A stretch of 36,483 nt of DNA from Armatimonadota bacterium (GTDB lineage Bacteria; Armatimonadota; JAAZEB01): positions 1-36,483 of the forward strand of contig JAAZEB010000096.1 of assembly GCA_012512505.1 (NCBI GenBank), in the 5' to 3' direction. Under the pieces are notes generated by a model. It was given only the letters and a program-made list of their open reading frames with translations. It did no database searches and had not been told where the DNA came from. Below are positions 17,371-23,774 of the stretch, in pieces. The first letter of the stretch is position 1; each line of letters starts with the position of its first letter. The position numbers and the translations under genes are program-made.

Positions 17371-17784
17371 CTATTGATCGCCGCCGAGGTTGTAGCGCTT
17401 GTCGGGCGTTTCGTTCAGCGCCTGGAAGATCCGCTTCACGAAGGCGAGCAGCTCCATCGGGTTGAACGGCTTGGTCAGGTAGGCATCGACGCCGGAGGAC
17501 CAGCCGCGGAAGATGTCGGCGTCCTGGGCCTTGGCCGTGAGCATGATGAAGGGGATGTCGCGCGTTTCCGGATCGGCGCGGATGGTGCGCAGCACCTCGA
17601 AGCCGTCCATATACGGCATCATGACGTCGCACACGATCAGATCGGGGTTGACATCCTTCACCTTGCCGACGGCCTCTTTGCCATCGAACGCGGTCGCCAC
17701 CTCGTAGCCGGCGCGCTCCAGGTTCACCTGCACCAGTCGAACGATGTGCCGCTCATCGTCCACTACCAGTATCTTCTTTGCCAT
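17371..17784 (-). CDS. Single-domain response regulator (CheY-like receiver)
   Basis: 137 residues, only a receiver domain. All phosphorylation residues are present: D9, D10, phospho-acceptor D53 (CDVMMPYMDG), T83 and K105 (LTKPF). No output domain, so it signals by protein contact, perhaps with the neighbouring RsbW-like/STAS modules or another partner. The start at 17784 has GAGGAGG about 12 bases upstream. It is driven by its own strong promoter at 18048-18077. No histidine kinase is adjacent. Confidence 0.93.
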   Translation of the reverse strand: MAKKILVVDDERHIVRLVQVNLERAGYEVATAFDGKEAVGKVKDVNPDLIVCDVMMPYMDGFEVLRTIRADPETRDIPFIMLTAKAQDADIFRGWSSGVDAYLTKPFNPMELLAFVKRIFQALNETPDKRYNLGGDQ

Positions 17785-17857
17785 GGGCGTGTTGAGCCTC
17801 CTCGTGCGCAGGACCGCGGGCCTGCCTGCCGATGGCGCAGACCGTCCGCGTGGTGCT

Positions 17858-17905
17858 TTGCACGTGCTTTTGCCGTCGAACGGCCGATCCCCCGCTTGCA
17901 CGTGC
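17858..17905 (-). promoter_or_regulatory. Duplicated palindromic site upstream of the response regulator
   Basis: TTGCACGTGC occurs twice, at 17858-17867 and 17896-17905, 38 bases apart; each contains the 8-bp palindrome GCACGTGC. Both lie in the roughly 260-base leader of the response regulator transcript. Could be an operator; function unknown. The rest of 17785-18047 shows nothing else. Confidence 0.35.
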
Positions 17906-18047
17906 GATCCGGGAGCGGGTGGATGGGCGCTGCGCTGGGCGGAATGCACGCATCCCGCCGGAATGCACGCCAGCAGCCGGGCCAGGGCGACGTGTGGATC
18001 AGCTACCGTGAGCTACTGGCGGCAGCGCGAAGTCTGCCACCTGTGCC

Positions 18048-18077
18048 ATTATACACGAACGCTGAAAGCTGTGTCAA
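18048..18077 (-). promoter_or_regulatory. Consensus SigA promoter for the response regulator
   Basis: TTGACA (18077-18072), 18-base spacer, TATAAT (18053-18048) on the minus strand: both boxes are perfect consensus. The -35 overlaps the stop codon (18074-18076) of the upstream RsbW-like gene, so transcription of the response regulator is separate from, and possibly interfered with by, the chaperonin operon. Confidence 0.85.
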
Positions 18078-18484
18078 GGCAAGGGGCCCTGGCGCTTCTT
18101 GAGCAGGCGCAGCACCGGGCCGTGCGGAGTCTGGGTGAGGGTCACGTCATCCACCAGGCGGCGCAGCAGGAAGGTGGGAAACTCGTCGTCCAGCAGGTGC
18201 GCCAGGGCAGCGGCGGTGGGTTCGCCCCGCCCGCCCATTTCGGCGACGACACTGTCGCCCTCCAGCCAGAAGCGGACGGTCACCGCCTGGCCCTCGGCGT
18301 GCGCGGCGTGCGCGGCGGTCACCAGGCGGTTGCACACTTCCGAAACAGCGATCTGCAAGTCTTCCAACTGCAGTGGCGCCAGGCCGGCGCGCGCGCCCAC
18401 CACCTCCACCACGCGCCGGGCCACGGCCACGTACTCCGGTGCCGCCGTGAACTCCACCGCGATTGACTCGGCCTGTGCCATCAT
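18074..18484 (-). CDS. Degenerate RsbW-like (HATPase) protein
   Basis: 136 residues with the RsbW layout: start EFTAAPEYVAVARRVVEVV, then LEDLQIAVSEVCNRLVTAAH where the N box should be, and VLRLLKK at the end. The ATP motifs are eroded: the N box spacing is E49-N52 instead of E+4, the G1 DxGxGF reads EMGGRGE, and the G2 GxGLFLIR lid reads EFPTFLLRR. It is therefore probably a binding-only relative that cannot phosphorylate; this is inference. Its ATG overlaps the chaperonin stop (ATGA), so translation is coupled to the chaperonin. Partner could be the STAS protein at 7440-7799 or an unseen sigma factor. Confidence 0.7.
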   Translation of the reverse strand: MMAQAESIAVEFTAAPEYVAVARRVVEVVGARAGLAPLQLEDLQIAVSEVCNRLVTAAHAAHAEGQAVTVRFWLEGDSVVAEMGGRGEPTAAALAHLLDDEFPTFLLRRLVDDVTLTQTPHGPVLRLLKKRQGPLP

Positions 18485-20040
18485 TCCCCTGCCGTCTCGG
18501 GCTCCGGGCGCTTCTTGATGATCGTGTCGATGCGCAGGATCGCCTCCGCCACCTCGAAGGCAGTGCGCAGCGCCTGCTGCTTTACCGGGAAGGGGTCCAC
18601 CACGCCGGCTTCGCCCATCTCCCGCACCTCGCCGCTGTCGCAGTCGATGCCCAGCGAGGGGCAGCCCCGGGCCGCCTGGGCGGCGGTCACGTCTTCCACC
18701 TTCTCCAGCGGGTTGAACCCGGCGTTGGTGACGATCTGCATCAGCGGCCGCTTCAGCGCCTCGGCAACGCAGTCGGCGCCATAGGCGGCCATGCCCCGCA
18801 GCTCCTCGCGCAGCGCCTGCACGGCCCGGGCCGCGGCGATCTCCACCGAGCCGCCCCCCGGCACCGCGCCGCCTACCACCACCGCCTGCAGCGCCGCCGC
18901 CGCGTCGCGCGCGATCCGCTCGCGCTCGTCGCGCACCTCCCGGGTAGACGCCCCCACCAGGATCGTCGCCACCGGCTTGCCGGTGCCGCCGACGACGAAC
19001 AGGCAACCACGCCGCTCGTCGGCCCGCACTTCCGCGGCGAACCCCAGCACCGCCGCCAGCTCCTGCGGGCTGCGCTTCAGCGCCGTGCGCTTCACCGGAC
19101 GGGCACCGCAGTGCTCGGCGATGCTGCTCAGGTCGCTCCCGGCTACCCGGCGCACGGCCAGGGCACCGGCCTCGGTCAGCAACTCCTCGGCCACCGGGTC
19201 AATGGCGCGCTCCACCACCACGCAGCGCACGCCCGCTTGCAGCGTGGTTCGCAGGCCCTGGCGGAACTCCTCTTGCACCTGCAGGAAGCGGTTGAAGCCG
19301 GCCTCGGTCGCCAGGGCTTCCTCGCTCAGCGCCTCCGGCTCCAGGGCATCGTCGATCACCAGCACGCGGGCATCGGTCAGGTGCGCCGGCATCTGGCGGT
19401 TCATCCGCTCCTTGCGGATCACCACGCCTTGGATCACCGCGCTCTCGGCGCCTTCCTGGGCCACCACGCGCTCGGCCAGCCGATAGTGAGGGTCGAGGAG
19501 TGTCTCCCGGCCGATGAGGCGAGCCGCTTGGACCACCAGGTCGGCGATATCGGCGTGCTCGCGGCCGGCGACGTAGGCGGCCTGACGCAGCAGGGTGTCG
19601 TCCAGGCTTTCCGGGCGCCGGGCCAGCGTCGTGATCACTTCCAGGGCGCGGGTGATGCCGGCGCGCATTCCCTCCAGGATCCGGGTGACGGGCACCCCAC
19701 GCGAGACGTGGTGAACGGCGGCCTGGATGAGGGCGTTGGCGAGGAGGGTCGTTGTGGTGGTGCCGTCGCCCACCTCCCGCTCCTGGGCTTTGGCGGCATG
19801 AATCAGCAGGCGCGCCGCCGGGTGGGAGACCTCAATCTTGTCGAGGATGGTGCTGCCGTCGTTGGTGATGGTGACATCGCCCAGGGTGTCGATCAGCATG
19901 CAGTTGAGGCCCTTGGGGCCCAGCGTGCCCTCGACGGCGGAGGCGACGGCGCGGATGGCGTTGGCGTTGGTGAGCAGCGCCGACAGACGCTCTTCCCCCT
20001 CCGGCGGCCGGGCGCCGCCGCTGCCGCGTGGCTCTGCCAT
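18481..20040 (-). CDS. Archaeal-type (group II-like, 'group III') chaperonin
   Basis: 519 residues. The sequence follows the thermosome/CCT plan, not GroEL: TLGPKG (39-44), DTLGDVTITNDGSTIL (51-66), VSHPAARLLIHAAKAQEREVGDGTTTT (catalytic GDGTT at 91-95), and VGGAVPGGGSVEIAAARAV for the second ATP segment. The middle, from MPAHLTDARVLVIDD to LQAGVRCVVVE, contains the acidic stretch expected for the built-in helical lid that replaces GroES. Bacterial archaeal-like chaperonins (group III) are known from Carboxydothermus and a few other lineages. AGGAG precedes the start at 20040. It sits in an operon with hrcA upstream and a degenerate RsbW downstream. No groES is adjacent, as expected for a lid-containing type. 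Confidence 0.9.
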   Translation of the reverse strand: MAEPRGSGGARPPEGEERLSALLTNANAIRAVASAVEGTLGPKGLNCMLIDTLGDVTITNDGSTILDKIEVSHPAARLLIHAAKAQEREVGDGTTTTTLLANALIQAAVHHVSRGVPVTRILEGMRAGITRALEVITTLARRPESLDDTLLRQAAYVAGREHADIADLVVQAARLIGRETLLDPHYRLAERVVAQEGAESAVIQGVVIRKERMNRQMPAHLTDARVLVIDDALEPEALSEEALATEAGFNRFLQVQEEFRQGLRTTLQAGVRCVVVERAIDPVAEELLTEAGALAVRRVAGSDLSSIAEHCGARPVKRTALKRSPQELAAVLGFAAEVRADERRGCLFVVGGTGKPVATILVGASTREVRDERERIARDAAAALQAVVVGGAVPGGGSVEIAAARAVQALREELRGMAAYGADCVAEALKRPLMQIVTNAGFNPLEKVEDVTAAQAARGCPSLGIDCDSGEVREMGEAGVVDPFPVKQQALRTAFEVAEAILRIDTIIKKRPEPETAGE

Positions 20041-20070
20041 GCGCTCTCCTGTTCCGGCGCAGTGCTGTCC

Positions 20071-20106
20071 GTTCGTGGCGCGGCGCTTCCTGGCCGCGCC
20101 ACGAAC
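20071..20106 (-). promoter_or_regulatory. Perfect 14-bp-stem hairpin between hrcA and the chaperonin gene
   Basis: GTTCGTGGCGCGGC (20071-20084) pairs with GCCGCGCCACGAAC (20093-20106) around an 8-base loop. It begins 8 bases after the hrcA stop and ends about 20 bases before the chaperonin ribosome site. There is no T run on either strand, so it is not a simple terminator; a processing or stability element, or a HrcA operator of non-CIRCE sequence, are options. Confidence 0.7.
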
Positions 20107-20114
20107 CGGGGAAC

Positions 20115-21203
20115 CTACAGGCTCAGCTTGGTGAGCACCTCGCCCAGCGATTGGGCCATGAACTGCACCGCCGGCAACGCCCGGTCGTAGTCCATCCGCG
20201 TTGGCCCCAGCACGCCCACCGAGCCGACGTAGCGGCCGAGCACCGTGTAGCGCGCGGCGATCAGCGAGCACGGCTGCATGCGGGGGTCGCCGCTCTCGCT
20301 GCCGATGATCACCCGGGCGCCCTCGTTGTACACTTCACGCAGCAGCGAGAAGAGCTGACGCCGCTCCTCCAGCACTCCCATCAGCCCGCGGACGACATTG
20401 GCGTTTTCAAACTCCGGCTGGCGCAGCACCTCGGCGGTGCCCTCCACCACCACCTCGCCACTCTCCTCGGCGCGGATCCGCGTCAGCAGGTCGAGCACCG
20501 TGCCACAGACCGCCCGGTAGACGGTGTCTCCCTCCGCCGAGAGCAGGTCGTGGCCGGCAGGCGTCACGCTGACGGCCTGGGCCACCGTGCGGCCTTGCAA
20601 CGCCGAGACCACCAGGCGCTCGATCCCGCTCAGGTCCACCGTCATCAGGTCCACGCCGGCCTGCACGACGGCGTGCTCCACGCGGCCGGTGGCCAGGGCG
20701 ACAACGACGAGCAGGCGGTCGCGGTCGAGGGTGGCGAGATGCACCTGGCGCACGATATCCTGCTCCACCTGCGGGGGAGTTGCCATGGAGACGTAGTGGG
20801 TGAGCGCGGAGAGCATGCGGCAGGTTTGATGCAGCACGCGCTCCACCTCGGCGGTTGCCTTTTCAAGCTGCGCGCGCAGCCGGCGGCGGTGCATCGCGTC
20901 GAGGGGGCAGGGGGTGAGGAGCCAATCGACGTAGAAGCGGTAGCCTTTCTCGGAGGGCACGCGGCCGGCCGAGGTGTGTGGCTGTTGCAGATAGCCCATC
21001 TCGGCCATCTCGGCCATCTCGTTGCGCAGCGTGGCAGAGCGTACCCCAAAATCGTAGCGATCGACGAGCGCCCCAGAGCCGACCGGCTCAGCCGTCTCGA
21101 CGTAGTCGCGCACCACCGCCTGTAGGATGCGCTGCTTACGCTCCTCCAGCTCGATTCCCGGGGCGCGGGGTACCTCAGTAGGTGATGAGACTGTGTACCG
21201 CAT
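20115..21203 (-). CDS. hrcA: Heat-inducible transcription repressor HrcA
   Basis: 362 residues. HrcA represses chaperone genes by binding CIRCE and needs chaperonin activity to fold. The N-terminal winged helix is clear: LEERKQRILQAVVRDYVETAEPVGSGALVDRYDFGVRSATLRNEMAEMAEMGYLQQPHTSAGRVPSEKGYRFYVD; the rest is the GAF-like dimer domain ending GVLGPTRMDYDRALPAVQFMAQSL. The start at 21203 lies 29 bases inside apt; AAGG is close before it and no better codon is seen. No CIRCE sequence (TTAGCACTC-N9-GAGTGCTAA) was found in the window, so its target here is unclear, and it may regulate other chaperone loci elsewhere. Confidence 0.95.
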   Translation of the reverse strand: MRYTVSSPTEVPRAPGIELEERKQRILQAVVRDYVETAEPVGSGALVDRYDFGVRSATLRNEMAEMAEMGYLQQPHTSAGRVPSEKGYRFYVDWLLTPCPLDAMHRRRLRAQLEKATAEVERVLHQTCRMLSALTHYVSMATPPQVEQDIVRQVHLATLDRDRLLVVVALATGRVEHAVVQAGVDLMTVDLSGIERLVVSALQGRTVAQAVSVTPAGHDLLSAEGDTVYRAVCGTVLDLLTRIRAEESGEVVVEGTAEVLRQPEFENANVVRGLMGVLEERRQLFSLLREVYNEGARVIIGSESGDPRMQPCSLIAARYTVLGRYVGSVGVLGPTRMDYDRALPAVQFMAQSLGEVLTKLSL

Positions 21204-21696
21204 AGCCTTGTAGACTCTCGCGACCCTGCAGGGCAGCCAGTTCGATCACGAAGAGCAGGGAGATGATCTCCCCACCCAGTTGCTCCACCAGGTCTACCGC
21301 GGCGCCAGCCGTGCCCCCGGTGGCGATCAGGTCGTCGACGATCACGACACGGTCGCCAGGCCGGATGGCATCGCGGTGCATCTCCACGGTATTGGTGCCA
21401 TACTCCAGGGCGTACTCCGCCTGCACCACCTCCGAGGGCAGCTTCCCCAGCTTGCGCACGGGAACAAAGCCGGCCCCCAGAGCCAGCGACAGCGGCACCC
21501 CAAACATGAACCCGCGCGACTCAATGCCGACCACCACGTCCACCCGCTCGTCGCGGCAGTAGTTCACCAGGTGGTCCACGACCGCGCGCAGCGCCACGGG
21601 ATCACGCAGGATCGGCGTGATGTCGCGGAAGAGGATGCCCTCCTTGGGGAAGTCGGCCACGGTGCGCACCAGCGACTTGATCTCATCGAGCGTCAT
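21175..21696 (-). CDS. apt: Adenine phosphoribosyltransferase
   Basis: 173 residues, normal length. Apt converts adenine and PRPP to AMP. DFPKEGILFRDITPIL and GIESRGFMFG are family signatures and VVIVDDLIATGGTA (117-130) is the PRPP loop. Start and mtnA stop overlap as ATGA. It directly consumes the adenine released by MtnP from methylthioadenosine, so the three genes form a salvage unit. The 3' end overlaps hrcA. Confidence 0.97.
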   Translation of the reverse strand: MTLDEIKSLVRTVADFPKEGILFRDITPILRDPVALRAVVDHLVNYCRDERVDVVVGIESRGFMFGVPLSLALGAGFVPVRKLGKLPSEVVQAEYALEYGTNTVEMHRDAIRPGDRVVIVDDLIATGGTAGAAVDLVEQLGGEIISLLFVIELAALQGRESLQGYAVHSLITY

Positions 21697-22769
21697 GCCT
21701 GCTGTTCCTCTCTACGGCTCTGCCGCGCCACCGCTTCCGCCAGGGCGGGCCCATAGGGCGCGCGCAGCACGCCCACTTCGGTGATAAGCCCGGTCACCAA
21801 CTCGGCGGGCGTCACGTCGAAGGCCGGGTTGAGCACCGGCACCCCCGCGGGAGAGACGCGAATCCCATCAATGTGCGTCATCTCCTCGCCGGCGCGCTCC
21901 TCAATCGGCACCTGGTCGCCCGAGGACATTGTCAGGTCCACGGTCGAGAGCGGCGCCGCCACGTAGAACGGGAGGCCGTGCGCCCGGCAGGCGAGCGCCA
22001 CGCCGTAGGTGCCAATCTTGTTGACCACATCGCCGTTGGCGGCCACCCGGTCGGCGCCGACCACGGCACACTGGATGAGACCCCGACGCATCAGCGAGGG
22101 GGCCATGTTGTCGGCGATCAGCGTCACGTCGATGCCGTCGCGGGCCAGCTCCCACGCCGTCAGCTTCATCCCCTGCAAGCGCGGGCGGGTTTCATCGGCG
22201 AAGACGCGCACGCGCTTTCCCTGGGCCACCGCGGCGCGGATCACTCCCAGCGCCGTGCCGAACGCCACCGTCGCCAGCGCACCGGCGTTGCAGTGGGTCA
22301 GCACGGTATCCCCGTCGTTGATCAGTGCCGCGCCGAAGCGACCCATCGCCTGGTTGACAGCCACATCTTCCGCGAGGATCGCCACCGCTTCCGCTACTGC
22401 TCGATTCGCCGCGCCGGCCGCCGATCCCTCTCGCCAGGGATCAGCGACAGCCACGACTCGGTCGATGCCCCAGAAGAGGTTCACCGCCGTGGGGCGGGTG
22501 CCGGCCAGGACGCGCGCCGCCTCGTTCAGGTGGGCGCGGAACTCGTCCGGCGGCAGCGCGGCGCCCTCCAGCGCCGCCAGGGCCACCCCCAGGGCGGCGG
22601 CCGCACCGATGGCCGGTGCCCCCCGCACCTCCATCACGCGAATCGCCTCGGCAACGGCGCGATAGTCGCGATATTCCTTGATCACCAGTTCATGCGGCAG
22701 GCGGGTCTGGTCGATGAGGCGCACCACCCCATCGGCCCAATCCACCGTGCGCATCTCCGCCGTGCTCAT
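21693..22769 (-). CDS. mtnA: S-methyl-5-thioribose-1-phosphate isomerase
   Basis: 358 residues. MtnA isomerises methylthioribose-1-phosphate to the ribulose form in methionine salvage. Catalytic C160 (THCNAGALAT) and D240 (VGADR) are at the same numbering as in well-studied bacterial MtnA; VRGAPAIGAAAALG and NKIGTYGVAL are also typical. eIF2B-like relatives exist, but both catalytic residues argue for MtnA. The start at 22769 overlaps the mtnP stop as ATGA; a longer ORF start at 22802 is not supported. No mtnBCD genes are visible, so the pathway downstream is not local. Confidence 0.96.
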   Translation of the reverse strand: MSTAEMRTVDWADGVVRLIDQTRLPHELVIKEYRDYRAVAEAIRVMEVRGAPAIGAAAALGVALAALEGAALPPDEFRAHLNEAARVLAGTRPTAVNLFWGIDRVVAVADPWREGSAAGAANRAVAEAVAILAEDVAVNQAMGRFGAALINDGDTVLTHCNAGALATVAFGTALGVIRAAVAQGKRVRVFADETRPRLQGMKLTAWELARDGIDVTLIADNMAPSLMRRGLIQCAVVGADRVAANGDVVNKIGTYGVALACRAHGLPFYVAAPLSTVDLTMSSGDQVPIEERAGEEMTHIDGIRVSPAGVPVLNPAFDVTPAELVTGLITEVGVLRAPYGPALAEAVARQSRREEQQA

Positions 22770-23569
22770 TCGATCCTCGCCGTCGCCAACGCGCGCTGAC
22801 ACTCGCAGTCACCCTGATCCGGCAGCGCCGCGATCATCCCCAGAATTAGCTCCTTGACGCGCTCGTTGTTGCGCTTGAAGACGGCCAGCATCTGCTCGAC
22901 GGTGACCGGCTCAATCCCGGGCAGGCCCACCAGCCCCGCGTCGTAGTCGGTGATGAGGGAGATGTTGACATAGCACATCTCCAACTCCCGGGCCAGGACA
23001 CACTCGGGGTACTGGGTCATGTTGACGACGTGCCAGCCCATCTGGGAGAACCAGCGGCTCTCGGCGGCGGTGGAGAAGCGCGGCCCCTGGATCACGACGA
23101 CCGTGCCGGAGCGGTGGATCCGCACGCCCTGCGCCTCGCCCACCTGAGCGGCCAGGGCACGCAACTGCGAGCAGTAGGGCGCGGCGGTGCTGATGTGCGT
23201 CACCACCGGGCCGTCGTAGTAAGTGTCCGCGCGGCCGTAGGTGCGGTCCACAAACTGGTCACACACCACGAAGTCGCCGGGATGAACATCGGCCTGCAGG
23301 CTGCCGGCGGCGGTGGGGGCGATGATGCGGGTGACGCCCAGCGACTTCATCGCCCACAGGTTGGCGCGGTAAGGGATCCGGTGTGGCGGGAGCGAGTGTT
23401 CCTTGCCGTGCCGGGGCAGGAACGCCACGCGCCGGCCAGAGACTTCCGCCAGCGCGATGCGGTCGCTCGGGGCACCGTAGGGCGTCTCGATCTTCACCTC
23501 CTCCACCTTGTCGAGGAAGGCGTAGAACCCGGACCCACCAAACACACCAATCTCGGCTTGCTTCTCCAT
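22766..23569 (-). CDS. mtnP: S-methyl-5'-thioadenosine phosphorylase
   Basis: 267 residues, trimeric PNP-family enzyme that phosphorolyses methylthioadenosine (from polyamine synthesis and other SAM-dependent reactions) to adenine and methylthioribose-1-phosphate. IGVFGGSGFYAFLD, LPRHGKEHSLPPHRIPYRAN, VVNMTQYPECVLARELEMCY and LITDYDAG support MTAP; NMT with TDYD favours 6-amino purine use. GGGAGG before ATG 23569 and a strong promoter at 23612-23641 make it the first gene of the mtnP-mtnA-apt-hrcA-chaperonin-RsbW operon. Confidence 0.96.
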   Translation of the reverse strand: MEKQAEIGVFGGSGFYAFLDKVEEVKIETPYGAPSDRIALAEVSGRRVAFLPRHGKEHSLPPHRIPYRANLWAMKSLGVTRIIAPTAAGSLQADVHPGDFVVCDQFVDRTYGRADTYYDGPVVTHISTAAPYCSQLRALAAQVGEAQGVRIHRSGTVVVIQGPRFSTAAESRWFSQMGWHVVNMTQYPECVLARELEMCYVNISLITDYDAGLVGLPGIEPVTVEQMLAVFKRNNERVKELILGMIAALPDQGDCECQRALATARIE

Positions 23570-23611
23570 GGTACCTCCCGCCGCAGGGCCTTGCCCATGC
23601 CGCCATGCTCA

Positions 23612-23641
23612 ATGATAACAGACGCTTTCCGCCTTTGTCAA
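23612..23641 (-). promoter_or_regulatory. SigA promoter of the mtnP-hrcA-chaperonin operon
   Basis: On the minus strand TTGACA (23641-23636), 18-base spacer, TATCAT (23617-23612), with TGT as extended -10. Transcription would begin about 35 bases before the mtnP start. No CIRCE palindrome overlaps it. Confidence 0.8.
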
Positions 23642-23774
23642 ACCGGGCCGACAGCCGGCAGCCGCCGGTTCTCCCGGGGCAGGAGCCGCGCGGCAGGGTG
23701 CCTAATGGTAACGGTGGAATCCCGCCGGGCCGCGCGCGGCGCAAGGCGACGGCGAGGCGTTAGGAAGGCCCCCC

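Noticed and set aside
18463-20190. 575-codon plus-strand open frame opposite the chaperonin
   Set aside because: Composition is shadow-like (many H, Q, R) and the minus strand encodes a clear chaperonin.
18074-23641. CIRCE operator expected near hrcA
   Set aside because: No TTAGCACTC-N9-GAGTGCTAA or close variant was found; the 20071-20106 hairpin has a different sequence.
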